A stretch of DNA of 20,371 nt from Rhizophagus sp. LPA8_4_AMF (GCA_021464525.1 JADRCO010001312.1:1-20371), one strand, 5' to 3'. Shown: positions 1 to 10,984, counted from the first letter of the stretch. A program made the numbers and translations. The notes: generated by a model from the sequence alone, not told the origin.

Positions 1-305
1 CAGCATGGTCGAAACTACTTACATATTAATTTTCATAGTTGTAAGTATAATACTTGTGGTGAACGTCACATTTTCATGATGGTACTAACTTTCGAAATTT
101 TTTTTCTGTTATTAGTAACTTTCTAAAATATTTAAAAAGTATAAAGTTTTTTTAATGCAAGTTTTTTATTAAAAATTGGTAAAAAAAATACAATTTTCTT
201 TAAAAAAAATAAAAAATACAATTTTTTTATCAAAAAAAAAATAAAAGAATTACGAAAAAATTAAATTATTCATTTAAGATATTTTAAATTATGCATTTAT
301 TTATT
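1..305. other. AT-rich spacer without a gene
   Basis: No coding stretch is supported. From about 110 on it is dominated by runs of A and T (poly-A tracts near 180-260). I see no promoter or RNA gene. Confidence 0.6.
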
Positions 306-490
306 GCAGTTTTTGAATTAGTGTGATCAGGTGATTTGTTAAAGAAAAAATCAAAAATAACCAAAAATAACTAAAAACCAATACAAATTATATTCAAAAA
401 GTTATTCCAAATAATTAATTGTCAATTATTTTGTGTTCTGGTCACTTTTTAATACAGAAATCACTAATGTAATAATAAGTAGTGTTCCTA

Positions 491-517
491 ACAGGTTGGG
501 TTGGATTGGGTCGGGTC
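491..517 (+). repeat. G-rich short repeat block
   Basis: A GGGTTGG/GGGTCGGGT-type run (units GGGTT, GGATT, GGGTC) stands out from AT-rich surroundings and has four or more G-tracts within 27 bp, so it could form a G-quadruplex. It lies inside the inverted-repeat unit. It is too short to call telomeric. Confidence 0.5.
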
Positions 518-598
518 AAAATTTTGGGTTAATTTTAAAGTACTATTATACAGCAATTCAAATTTTTACAATACCTTCAATTGTATTATTTATATTAT

Positions 599-628
599 GC
601 AGGTCTATGCAGGTCAATGCAGGTCATT
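599..628 (+). repeat. Tandem decamer GCAGGTCWWT, three copies
   Basis: Three consecutive 10-bp units read GCAGGTCTAT, GCAGGTCAAT and GCAGGTCATT. They sit about 80 bp downstream of the G-rich block, within the inverted-repeat unit. Function is unknown; three copies could be simple slippage. Confidence 0.75.
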
Positions 629-1039
629 TCAGATTGCATATTCAGAACTCTAATAATAAGAATTATGTAAAAAGAAGTTGAAAATCGATTATAAAAATTG
701 ATTATAAAAATCATAGAAATCGTAAGAATCGAAATCCATCAAGTTATATACTCTAGAGAAAATATGAAACAAATGGCAAAAAAGTATTTTGGACATAATA
801 CAGTGATGGCTTAGCTGCTTTAGTATTGTGTAAGACAAATAACATTTATAGTTTATATGTCCACATGATCACTTTTTGTAATAATTCTGCAGCTGATTTT
901 TATTTATTAAAAAAATTTACTGATCACACTAATTCAAAAATTGCTATAAACAAATTTTCACGTATCACTAATTTTAAAGGGTATAATTTTTTTTGGAAAA
1001 TCATTCTGCTACGCAAATACAGTATATATATATAAGTTT

Positions 1040-1057
1040 AATAAATTTTATATTTCA
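1040..1057 (+). repeat. 18-bp target-site repeat, copy 1
   Basis: AATAAATTTTATATTTCA. An identical copy lies at 1763-1780 and a copy with one mismatch at 10825-10842. This first copy is not preceded by poly-A, so it is read as the original insertion target left of LINE A. Confidence 0.75.
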
Positions 1058-1306
1058 CTAATTAAAATTTATGACGCTCCATTTCAGTGGAAATGCCAAG
1101 AATCACTCAAGCTACAAAAGACATCTTCTGGAAAACAGAAGATAGAACAAACTTCCAGAAATTACAACTTGAACAAATCGAATTCTAAGAATTCCAAGAA
1201 GAAACCACAAGAGACGAAATCTAAAAAGTTCAAGAAGACAGGTAATAAGAATAAATCCTGTAAAGTTTCACGATCACAGGTCTTAGTGATACTTTACGTA
1301 AACTAA
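1058..1306 (+). pseudogene. C-terminal remnant of a LINE A protein
   Basis: One frame is open from the first base of the insert to the TAA at 1304-1306, giving about 82 residues. It begins near YDAPFQWKCQESLKLQ and then becomes very rich in Lys, Ser and Asn (several KK pairs between 1190 and 1260). No known domain is visible. Being in frame from the truncation point to a natural stop suggests the true C-terminus of a LINE open reading frame. Which ORF it belonged to cannot be told. Confidence 0.5.
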
Positions 1307-1762
1307 TTTAGTTTAGTTTTAATTTTAGAATAGAGGGTTAGTGGGAACTGTTTTAGCGTTTGTATTCTCCAATCCTTAGGATAGCCTTCTTTTTATTTTT
1401 TCTTTTATTTTTTTATTATTTTTCTTTTTTAGAATTATTTTTTAGTAGCTCATCCGATACTTCTTAGGATAACACAGAGTTATAGGCTACAATATTAGAA
1501 ATTAATTCTGGAGTAATTGACGTTTGCAATTATTCCATTTGGTAATTAGGTACGGTTTTGGTAATAAGGAGGCGTAAAATTTGGTACTCTTGTGAGGTAT
1601 TTAGTTTAATGTTAACTAAAAGAGGACTATTGTTATGAATGTAATAGTAATCTTCCAATTTTTTGTAAGATTTGTAGCACCTTTACATTTATGTATATTG
1701 CCTTTAGATTTACTTAAAACTCAATAAAATTGTTATTATGTGTTGACCAAAAAAAATAAATA
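1058..1762 (+). mobile_element. 5'-truncated LINE fragment (LINE A)
   Basis: A 705-bp insert lies between two identical 18-bp direct repeats and ends in an A-rich tail (1749-1762), preceded by a polyadenylation signal AATAAA near 1722. It starts inside a reading frame and holds the end of a coding region plus about 440 bp of 3' untranslated sequence. This structure is what target-primed reverse transcription leaves after early 5' truncation. The 3' untranslated region shows no clear likeness to that of LINE B, so it is a different family. Confidence 0.75.
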
Positions 1763-1780
1763 AATAAATTTTATATTTCA
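1763..1780 (+). repeat. 18-bp target-site repeat, copy 2
   Basis: Identical to 1040-1057. It is the 3' target duplication of LINE A and probably also the 5' target duplication of LINE B, which starts right after it. Confidence 0.75.
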
Positions 1781-1952
1781 AAAAAAAACTCTTTTCGCTT
1801 ATGCATCATATCTTATACTATGCCAAAAATAAAATTTACTTTTCGTTAAAAAAGTTACGTATACTTGTGTTATTTATTGTTTCTATTAATTACGTCCATC
1901 CCTGCAAACAATACTAGATCTCAGACCAACAGACAATACTAGGAAAACAGAC
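1781..1952 (+). other. Putative 5' untranslated region of LINE B
   Basis: AT-rich sequence between repeat copy 2 and the first ATG of ORF1 at 1953. LINEs often carry an internal promoter here, but I recognise no specific motif. Confidence 0.4.
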
Positions 1953-2170
1953 ATGGTTATGGCGATAGAGTTTCAGAAAGAGAATAATAGTCTCACGAAC
2001 CCTCAAAGAAATGATGTCCAAGAACTTGGTAAACACCCTCGAGAAGTGTCTGTAGTTAATATTCTTATTGATCACTGCGAGAAAGCTGCTGCTGGGTCCA
2101 ATAGAAACCGTCATCTTGCTAAGAAATCATCTTAAACGAATACTCCTATTTCCTTTGGAACTCCTATAAT

Positions 2171-2180
2171 CTCTTTTGGG
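2171..2180 (+). repeat. Target-site duplication of MITE 1, left copy
   Basis: CTCTTTTGGG, identical to 2580-2589. Confidence 0.75.
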
Positions 2181-2579
2181 GATCATTTAAAGCCGTATTC
2201 AATCACGTGACTTACAAATGAATAATTTTTATAAACCAAGATAAATATAAACTTGAAAATTACAAAATATGTGTATTTTTACTCTCCCTACAAATTTACT
2301 TAGAGGAAGAAAATGGGTTTTGAATTCTGTTTTTAACTTTACATATAAGTGAACGAATTTTGACGATCATTTCCAAAAATGGATAAAGAAAATGAAAAAA
2401 GTTGAATATATCGAAAATGACATTCAAAACCCCCACTCTGTGTTCTAAGTAAATTTGCAGAGGAGGCAAAAATAAATCTAATATATGTGTTTGAAAAGGT
2501 TGTATATGCAGCAAAAAGTTTTATTTGAAAAAATAATTTTTTTGAAGTCACGTGATCGAACACAGCTTTAGACGACTCC
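2181..2579. mobile_element. MITE 1: 399-bp foldback element, Mutator-like
   Basis: Long imperfect inverted repeats: the left end carries AAGCCGTATTCAATCACGTG and the right end, reversed, AAGCTGTGTTCGATCACGTG. Homology between the arms continues inward for about 150 bp (for example CAAATTTACTTAGA at 2291-2304 and its reverse complement near 2444-2457), so the whole unit can fold back. It is flanked by a perfect 10-bp duplication, within the 9-11 bp typical of the Mutator superfamily. It has no coding capacity. Superfamily is inferred from duplication length only. Confidence 0.8.
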
Positions 2580-2589
2580 CTCTTTTGGG
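2580..2589 (+). repeat. Target-site duplication of MITE 1, right copy
   Basis: CTCTTTTGGG, identical to 2171-2180. ORF1 coding resumes here in the frame it had before the insertion. Confidence 0.75.
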
Positions 2590-3704
2590 AATACTTTGCT
2601 TTTAGATAAACAAACAAATGTAAGCCAATCAGATGTGTCTGAGCAATTATAGCAAACAACTAAATAGATACGCGTAATAGCTAAATTCGGACATCTGATG
2701 TAACAGGAAATGATACATTACCATCTTTAGATGTAATTAACGAAAATAGAATGATCGATGATGATCAAGAATCAGATGGTTCTACAGAGGGTGAAATCAT
2801 GTATTATGCAAAATAACAACAACTATTTTTATTGGTCATTGGATTAGATACGTCACCTGAGGTTTCTGCCTCAAATGTTATTAGATTTCTAAAGAATACT
2901 AGGGATTATTTGATAGCCAATCAAGATGTAAAGCCAGATATTGCACAAATTTTTAAGATTTTACTAATTTTTACAAAGGCTCTATCTAATGAAGAGTCAT
3001 GTGATGGTGCTTCAGCAAATCAGAATCAAGGAAAATATTGTCAGATTATTAGTTATAAATTGTTCATTAACATAGAGACTTAAAATTCATGCGATAAGAT
3101 TAAGAGTCTGGCTTTCCTTTATAGGGAAGTGGATTATAGTTTTAGTAATTTTATTAGTCAGAAAACTCAACGTAAGATAATAAATAAAAATATGAAAATA
3201 AGAACCATTCAAGTGTATAACGCTTCTTTGAACATTACTACAGCTTTGATTAAATCATTCTTATGTAGGTATAGGGAGTTAGAAGAGAATAGGATTTATG
3301 CATCTCGTCGTAATTTTCACCAGCTGAACAAACAAATTTTTTATGTGACATATAAAGAGAAAGCTAGTGCAACCAAATTTTATGATAACCCAATTTTGTG
3401 GGTGTATAATGAAATGTTATATGTAACTCCAATGGAATTAAGTCTTGAAAAAAAAGAAGAGAGGAGACAGTTTTGTGCTAAACTTAATGGTTTACTACCG
3501 AATCCTAATGCTAGAGAGTATTATGATTTTATTATCAAATTTAATGTATTGGAATTTAAAATCCCTAGAAATATCCACATGAACCATATTCAGCTTTACA
3601 CTTACATATATTTTAAGGACAAAGAGAGTATGGAAATTGCTTTGGAAAAAGTTTTGATTAGAAGAAACAAACAACATGAATAGTCTACATCAGATATGAA
3701 ATCT

Positions 3705-3746
3705 TGTTTCAATTGTGGATTCGCTTTACATTTGATAAGTGAATGT
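3705..3746 (+). other. CCHC zinc-knuckle coding segment in LINE B ORF1
   Basis: Encodes C-FN-C-GFAL-H-LISE-C, the CX2CX4HX4C spacing of nucleic-acid-binding knuckles found in LINE ORF1 proteins. All four ligands are intact. Confidence 0.85.
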
Positions 3747-3918
3747 ACATATAGGCCTTCTAGAACTTAGCAAGTTAACCGTAGAGATTATTTAAACTCA
3801 ACAAGACAGTATCAACAGGAAAGAAATCATCAATCTGCGTAAAATAGATGATCTAATTCTTATGCAGACGCTATACGCTCAGGTATAAGAAGTTATAGGA
3901 GTAAAAATGATTCTAAAG

Positions 3919-3926
3919 GTAGAAAG
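3919..3926 (+). repeat. Target-site duplication of MITE 2, left copy
   Basis: GTAGAAAG, identical to 4149-4156; the next two bases (TA) also match on both sides because the element begins with TA. Confidence 0.8.
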
Positions 3927-4148
3927 TAGAGTTTAGAACTAGTTTCATTTTTTGGAACCGGTTTGTATTAAAATCGTGACCAAGCGTAATTTTATTAATT
4001 TAATTCTGGCTGAAATTGATTGATCAGTTATGTTTAACTGATCACAACTTATCATCGATTTTATAGGCTAGTCCCGGCTATATTTAAATTTGGGTCCAAA
4101 CGATAAACCGGATATAAACCGTTTTTTACAAACCGGTTCTAAACTCTA
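3927..4148. mobile_element. MITE 2: 222-bp element, hAT-like
   Basis: Perfect 13-bp terminal inverted repeats (TAGAGTTTAGAAC at the left, GTTCTAAACTCTA at the right) and subterminal GGAACCGG/AACCGG motifs in both orientations. The flanking duplication is 8 bp, as in the hAT superfamily. It has no coding capacity and must have been moved by a transposase from elsewhere. Dropping the element and one duplication copy leaves ORF1 continuous (GRK then YQQGYENN), which confirms the borders. Confidence 0.85.
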
Positions 4149-4156
4149 GTAGAAAG
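4149..4156 (+). repeat. Target-site duplication of MITE 2, right copy
   Basis: GTAGAAAG, identical to 3919-3926. Confidence 0.8.
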
Positions 4157-4889
4157 TATCAACAAGGATATGAGAATAATCCTAATTTTAGAACATGGAA
4201 CCAAGATAATCTTTTGAATAATAATGATGAAGAATTTAATCTGGGTGATGATAAAGGTTTATATGAATGGGATGAAGAACAGGAACATAGTGCAAATCAA
4301 CTTTGAAAATTTTCCTCTGGAACTAGATGTGATGGTTCTATGCATGCACCTAAAAGGGAATAAAATCAGGCTGATAATCAAAAGGAGAATCATAATATAA
4401 AGAATGATATTGCCAAACTACAGGATATAGTTAAAACTTTGGCAAAATCTTTAGAACAAACCACAGCTCAACTAACTAATTATATACAAGATCAATCTAA
4501 GGGAAAACAAAGATCTCCTGAATCAATAGTTATCGATTCTCATAGTGCTTTGTCTTAAGAAAATATGCATCAACCTGCTATGAAGAAAACTAATGTATCA
4601 TTCAACAAAAATAATAAGAGAGTTCAGAATAGAGATTCTTCAGATTCAGACTCAACTAGTAAAAATAATAACATAGCTATCCTTACAGTACAAATAACAG
4701 AATTAGAATCAATCATGAAATCAATTACAGCTAATCTAGATAATATCAACTCACGTATTGCGAAATTAGATTCTAACAACAACTTAGTTAACAAACTCAG
4801 TTGTAAGGGGCAGCTGTGATTTTAACAACAACAACCAAATTATTATTAATTAATGATAGACAATAATATCAATAATAATTTAAATATTT

Positions 4890-7800
4890 GTTCTAATCAG
4901 AATTTATACCCCCTTCAAATGATATTAGTAATTCGAGAAAAAGACACACTAATGTACATATTAGGAATTACAAAAAATATACAAAAAAGAAAAAAGTTTT
5001 ATCGTCTGAAAAAACAATTACTTCTACAAATATAACAAATCAACCCCATTTTTTAATATAGCAACTTTGAATATCTGATGCTTAAATGAACTTAAAGCTC
5101 AGAAATTAGCTAATTATTTAACAACTAATGATTTGGATATATTAAGTTTAATAGAAATAAAAATTAGTAATAAAAGTTTAAAGTTTTTTAGGAACAAATT
5201 TACATATTATCAATTATTTGGTACGGTAGATACTAAAGTGAATAGTACTAGAATCCTATTCATTATTAAAAAGATATTAGCAAAATATATCAGTAATATA
5301 GAAACTTTTAAAGGAAGAATCTTGAAAGTCAATTTATATTTCCTGGATATCAGAAATTTTTAATTATATCGGTATACAATAAAAGTGGAACACGTAGTCC
5401 TAGTTGTATTAAGATAAGAATTAAAGTTAATAAACAAATTATACGTATGATAAAAGATAACAAAAAAAGAGGATACCAAATTATGTTATTTGGGGATTTT
5501 AATTTAAATATAAAAAATATTTACAACAAAAAAGTACTGGTCGACGTATTTTTGAAAAATTGAAAATATTTGATTTATTAGAGAAAGCAGAGCTATATGA
5601 TATATGTAAAGAAGTTCTTCAAATAAATGATTTAGTGTTAACAAAAAATCATGTGACTTTTAAAAATGATGATTCAAAATCACGTATAGACTATATATAG
5701 GTTTCTAGTAAAATGTTTCATGAAACAACTAGAATTACAATAGATGATTATAATAAGAAGGACACAGATCATAGAATTGTTTCTTGTAGATTTCTTAGAG
5801 AATGTATTATACCAGAGAAAACTCAAGTAACATCAAAAAAGAAAAAGGCAAATAGAGTAATATATCTATATGATCAAATTAAAGATGAGGACAAAGAAGG
5901 GATTAAAGAAACAGCAAGAAAAGTACTGGAAATTATAACTAAAGGATGGAATAAAGAAGTTATTACTATACATGAAAAGATAGAAAATTATGAAAAAATT
6001 TAAAAAATTTTAATAAAAATAAAAAATCAACGATTAAAAGCAAACAAGTACAGCTTAGTAAATCTAATGAAGATATAAGTATCAAAGACTTACCTTTATA
6101 TAGAGTAGTTAGATATTTAATTTAGCTTTGAAGAAACTTTAAAAAGAAGAAAGAAAAGACAAGTATTACAAGTTACAACACACTGGAAGAAAATAGTTAA
6201 ACATCTCACTAAAACCTTAGATAAATGGGATATAAATACATTTTATTACTTAAAGTTTTATAACTTCAGAAAAGTCCTGATATATAAATATATTAAAGAA
6301 GTCAATGAATTATACAATATTTTTCAATCAAAATTACAGATTATACTTCTTAATATCAAAGAAGAGAAGATAAAAATAGCAATAGAGCAACGATAGCAAA
6401 ATTTAGAATTTAATCAAAGGAGAATGATAGATAATGTAATGGATAGAGAATTTAGAAAAATTAATATAGATAAAATTCTTATTAAACAACCGAATGGTGA
6501 AGAAATTTTAATAACAGATGAAGAACAAATAAAAGAGAAAGTCATTGATAATTTTCAAAATTGTACTAGAACTATAAGTGTTGACAAGGCATTAACGGGT
6601 ATATGGAAAGAAGAGTATGATTCAATTACTAATCAACAGCATATTCCGTCAACCACATATGATAAAGTATTGGAAAAAATAATAATTGAAGAAATTCTGG
6701 AAGTAACCAGTAATCTTTCTAATGGAAAGACAATAGGACTGTCAGGTATAACATATGAAGATATTAAACTAACAATCATACCTTTGAAAGAATATATACA
6801 GAAAATTTTTAATGATATTTTGAAGTCAGAAGAAATTCCTCAACAATGGCTTAAAGTACATCTTTATTCTATTCTGAAACTTAAATCTTGGAAATACGAC
6901 TTAAATAATATCAGGCCAATCACATTATTGGAAACCTTACGGAAAATGTTCATAAAAATCTTCAAATCACCTTTCTGATGTCATGATAAAGTATGAAATT
7001 TTACAAGGATGCCAATTCGCAGGATTACTAAAAAATCAACATTTGAACTATTGCGAATTATTAATGAACTAATTAGTTACGCTAATGAAGAAAATAAGAA
7101 GCTATAGTTTTTCCTTTCAGATATGTCTAAAGCATACGATAGAGTCAATATTTTTATGTTAAACAAAGCCATGAAACATTTTAAGATGCTAACTAAATTA
7201 TGCAATATAATAATTGGAATATTTAAGTGAAGAACAAACCAAGTTTTTACACCAGAAAGCTTGACAAAATCGTTTGATATGCTAACTGGTATCGATTAGA
7301 GAGAAATTATCTCACTATTACTTTGGATAATATTTTACGATTTGCTTTTAGCTAATATTAAAAAATCAAACTTAGGATTTAGCATATCAGCAAAAGAATA
7401 TATAGATATGGAATATTGAGACTAAAACAATTAATATTTTCTGGATGTGGATATATGGACGATACAAGTTTTCTCACAGATAATCAATTGAATATGGAAA
7501 GAATTTTGGAAACTGCTGATTCCTTTTATACTTTTAATGACATCAAAATTAACAAAAGTAAATCAGCACTTTTATTACGTTTAAAAAAGAAAAAGCACTT
7601 GAAGTTGGATATCAACCTTAGATTTGGAAGTGAAGTTATTACCATTAGACCAGTTCAATATAATGAATCTGAGAGACTCCTTAGAATTTGGATTAATATA
7701 TACAACAAAAAACAACATATCATACAACAAATTAGAAAAGAAATTATTGTATTAAATAAATCATTATCGATCAAGCGAGGCCTAACAGATAAAATGATGA

Positions 7801-10486
7801 TTTATCTTTTTAACTATTTAGTAATTCCAGTGGTCAAATATCGATCTTAACTATTTATCATTGATGAAGAAATTTTAAACAGTCTTATGGCACCTTTTAG
7901 AATTTTGTTTAAGAACAAATTAAAGTTGGCATGTACTGCTCCTAATGCAATCTTGAAGACGAATCTAATTTATAATTTGAACAATTTTATTTATAATCAA
8001 CGACAGGCAAAAATAACTAATTTTATATTACAGATTAATAATAGGGATATACTTGGAAAAATAATGAATATCCGTTTTACTAACATTCAAAATTTATTGT
8101 TATTGGAAAACCATCCTTTGTACATTATAGATGAAGTGACAAGCCAGGTGATCAGGACTTTTTTCAAAGATAATTTTCTTATGAACAACATTTTTTTGAT
8201 AAAAAATTATGGTTTTGGTATAGTAGACAACAAAAATATTAAAATGGATTTCCCTATAGAAGGAGATCCTACTACAATTAGATCTCTAATTTGATCAACA
8301 TCTATATTGATAATTTTAAATTTTTAAAGATTCACAATATATGATTTATAGACCAGATAGTTTCACTCAACAAACAACATTTATTGTTGATTAAGAAATT
8401 AGAAGAAAAGAATTTTGTTAAGTTAAACAAACATAATTATATTAAACTTTATACGAAAAATTATGAAAAGATAGTTAAGGAAGTAACATTATCACCACAC
8501 ATATACAGACTTAAACAGTCAATAATTAATTAGATGAAAGAAACATACGAGGTAGTCAATTTAAAAGGAACTGCACTATTACCAGTTGCAGCTTATCCAT
8601 TCAAAGGAACACCAATAATTGTTGAACTTAATTTGGAAAATCACTCAGAGATAGCTTTAGGAATTATTAGAAAGGTGATACCAAAAAATATTCTTTTTGC
8701 AACATATATGATTACAACGACTAAAATAGATGAAAAAGGAATAATTATTGAGAAATGTCAAGGATGTTATCTTAATTCAAATTTGATCTTTCCTAAGGAG
8801 GTTTTATCAGCTTACAAAAAAAGGTGTATACCGTGTTTGATTGTCATCAATTATATGAACGCATACTGTATATTGAAAAATAATAGAAAATATGGACTAG
8901 ATCATCAGAGTCTCAGACAAGGTCGATTCATCTTTTCAAATATTAGTGAACAAGTTTTAAAAGAAAACTTGGTATATAACAATTTATTTAAGCAAAATCA
9001 AAAGATATATAAATCAAACAACAGTAAAAGGCATGAATTCAATACTCCTAGTAAGGATATTATACTCGATGAAATAATTAAGCGATATTTAGTACCAGGA
9101 AATTATAATCTTGCAATACAGAAATTATAACTGTGTAAAGAAAGACTTTACTCACACTTTGGAAGTAAATTAAAAATTTATGTGGATAGTTCAGTTCAAA
9201 ATAATGCTAGTGAAAACATAGAATCAATTTTTGGAATAATAATTTATGATGAAAATGACTTACTTATCAATACATATTTTTTAACAATTGAGAGTTGGAT
9301 TACTTTAAGCAAAGCAGAAACATTGGCATTTGTGGTAGCCCTTATAATTGCACCATTAAATAAGTACATTCAAATCTTTACAGATAATCTAACGGTATAC
9401 AATAATTTTTGGAAGTTGAAGAAACAACCTTATAGAAATACTTTACGTGATATTTTGAAATTTTCACATAATAATTATTTGTGAACGATAGTTAAAGACT
9501 TTCTTGGTAGATATGAGATAGATATTCAAGTGGATAAAATAAAAGCTCATGATGAAGATATATTATATAATAATTTAGATCATAATATTAAAGAAATGTA
9601 TGACAATATACATCTACTATATAACACAGAAGTTAAAATTTCTAATGAAGAATATCGGTATTCTGTTAATTGGAATGGATTTTCTTTGGAACTCAATTTA
9701 CGTAAATTTATTAGGTTGACTACTTGTATAGAAGGATTGGAAAAATTCTTTAATTTAAATAGAAATTATAAATATAAAGCGTTAGAAATAAATTGGGATA
9801 TTACTTTCTCTTATTTGAATACTAATGAGCAAGTAGAAATGTATTTTAAAACAAATACTCACATGTCAAAATAAAAACGAATGAAGATACAAAGATTAAT
9901 CGAAGAAATACTGACTATAAAATAGTTAAAAAAATCTTTATTCGATCTTTATAGAGGGTTGTTATGTCCATTTTGCAACAAGAAAAAAGAAATATTTTTA
10001 CATGTTTAAACTTGTAGACATTATAGAAAAATCTTTAAAAATATTGTAGATTTAACAATAAAGAAATTGATTGAATTGGTAAAAGAATCTGGAGCTGATC
10101 TTTCTAAACAAGAAATTGAGGACTTAAAGACTCTTCCAATGTTTTAACGAAATAATGATGATAATAACTTTACTTTTATAGATATGATAAAAGGAATTTT
10201 TTCTTTAAGTCTTTATAATTTAATTTTATTATTTATAGGACCAATAAAACTGCTGGTAGTTAAAAATATTGGTATTAATTTATTAACGTTTATCTTTCAA
10301 GAAACAACTAAGCAGATATGGCAATGAAGATATGACTACATGCATAATTTGGAAAAATCTCTTGGTATTACAAAAAAAGCTAAAAATGTACCAGATAAGA
10401 AGTATAACTGAAAAAAATAAAAAGATCTACTAGAAAATTATCCTCAATCTAATTATCCAAAATTTATGGGGTTGGAAAGTATTTAA
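4890..10486 (+). pseudogene. LINE B ORF2 (endonuclease, reverse transcriptase, RNase H), broken
   Basis: ORF2 makes the nick and copies the element RNA at the target. The start is uncertain; a basic leader precedes the endonuclease at about 5058 (IATLNI...LNELKAQKL). Endonuclease motifs: LFGDFNLN (5486-5506), RIDYI (5683-5697), TDHRIVSC (5764-5787). Reverse transcriptase: NGKTIGLSGIT (about 6721-6753), RPITLL (6913-6930), motif A FLSDMSKAYDRVN (7111-7149), motif B GID.REII (about 7291-7314), motif C YMDD (7452-7463). RNase H at about 9170-9600 keeps YVDSS, KAET, FTDN and KAHDED. A CX2CX8HX3C finger lies at 9965-10015. The C-terminus ends about 10486 (tandem TAA). Numerous stops and several frame changes; recognisable TAG codons replace Trp after RIDYI and Gln in GIDQ. 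Confidence 0.85.
9965..10015 (+). other. C-terminal zinc-finger coding segment of LINE B ORF2
   Basis: Encodes CPFC then H and C in CX2CX8HX3C spacing. Many fungal and I-group LINEs end ORF2 with such a finger. One position between H and the last C is a TAA codon. Confidence 0.7.
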
Positions 10487-10824
10487 TAAGGAGCATATAA
10501 TGTTTGGTAAAGAAATCCTAGGTTTTATAGTGTATATGATCTGGATGGGTATTAATATTTTGTCCTCTTCTTATTCTTTCTGTCACTTGTAAAAGTGCGG
10601 AATTTAGTTCTTTATAATGTTTATTTTTACCTTAACTTAGTTGTTGTTGGTAGCTTATTATTCTTTAGTTTAATTTTCTACTAAGTCTAGTTGTAAGATT
10701 TGTATCCTTTATAGTTTTACTATTTTGACCTTTGTATCTACAACTTTACATCCTGTAATCTCTTTTTCTGTTTAAATAAATGTAGGCGCTATGTACCTTT
10801 GTGAACTGAAAAAAAAAATAAAAA
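10487..10824 (+). other. 3' untranslated region of LINE B
   Basis: T-rich non-coding sequence after the tandem TAA codons. A polyadenylation signal AATAAA lies near 10774-10784 and an A-rich tail at 10809-10826. Confidence 0.65.
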
Positions 10825-10842
10825 AATAAATTTTATATTTTA
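10825..10842 (+). repeat. 18-bp target-site repeat, copy 3
   Basis: AATAAATTTTATATTTTA, 17 of 18 bases identical to copies 1 and 2; the difference is C to T. It follows the A-rich tail of LINE B directly and so marks its 3' target duplication. Confidence 0.7.
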
Positions 10843-10984
10843 TTATACATTTATAAATATGACTACTTTAAAATTTGCCTTTTGCTAAGCAAAATTATAG
10901 ATAACTTCATAAAAAATTTTATATGATGGCTAAGCAAATTTTTTTGTTACCTATATATGTATTGTTCAGGGTCCTATTAATATG

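Larger units (their letters stand above)
306..944. mobile_element. Old inverted-repeat element, probable non-autonomous DNA transposon
   Basis: Positions 306-330 and 920-944 are inverted copies of each other, matching at 24 of 25 bases (core CTGATCACACTAATTC). Weaker pairing continues inward (GTGATCAG then A/T) and outward (ATTTATTTATTGCA against ATTTGTTTATAGCA), so the true arms exceed 40 bp and the element probably reaches beyond the given ends. The interior has no convincing coding sequence: the open frames at 433-681 and 826-1035 are short and low-complexity. I could not find a clear target-site duplication, so the superfamily is unassigned. A chance match of this length is unlikely, but a rearranged duplicate is possible. 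Confidence 0.55.
1953..4819 (+). pseudogene. LINE B ORF1 (nucleic-acid-binding protein), broken
   Basis: ORF1 proteins of LINEs bind the element's RNA. The frame opens at ATG 1953, runs into the 10-bp duplication at 2171, and resumes in the same frame after the MITE (SFGNTLLDKQTNVSQSD). A second MITE at 3927-4148 also sits in frame. Visible parts: an acidic segment near 2740-2790; a middle region at 3129-3683 rich in basic and aromatic residues; a CCHC zinc knuckle at 3705-3746 (CFNC, H, C; spacing CX2CX4HX4C); a Gln/Asn-rich part; an amphipathic, coiled-coil-like stretch near 4400-4500 and again at 4680-4790. About eleven in-frame stops, nearly all TAA/TAG/TGA where CAA, CAG or CGA would fit, plus at least one frame change near 2680. 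The C-terminus may continue past 4819 in the same frame. Confidence 0.75.
1781..10824 (+). mobile_element. Near full-length LINE retrotransposon (LINE B), decayed
   Basis: About 9.0 kb (about 8.4 kb without the two inserted MITEs). Order: 5' untranslated region, ORF1 with a CCHC knuckle, ORF2 with apurinic-type endonuclease, reverse transcriptase, RNase H and a C-terminal CCHC-like finger, 3' untranslated region with AATAAA near 10774, and an A-rich tail at 10809-10826. The architecture fits the Tad/I-like groups of non-LTR elements common in fungi. The 3' edge is set by the tail and repeat copy 3. The 5' edge at 1781 is inferred from repeat copy 2 and is less certain. Both ORFs carry many stops and several frame changes, so the copy is inactive. 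Confidence 0.85.

Noticed and set aside
491-517. Internal telomere repeat
   Set aside because: Units are irregular and do not repeat TTAGGG; only four or five G-tracts.
433-681. Open frame of 82 codons
   Set aside because: It runs over the G-rich block and the decamer repeat, with low-complexity hydrophobic sequence and no protein-like pattern.
1914-2659. Minus-strand open frames at 1914-2114, 2296-2514 and 2339-2659
   Set aside because: They run antisense to LINE ORF1 or inside the foldback MITE, and show no domain-like sequence.
1953-10486. A changed genetic code with TAA and TAG read as Gln
   Set aside because: Many stops sit where Gln would fit, but TGA also sits where Arg would fit and TAG where Trp would fit, and there are frame changes as well. 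Decay explains all of these; recoding does not.
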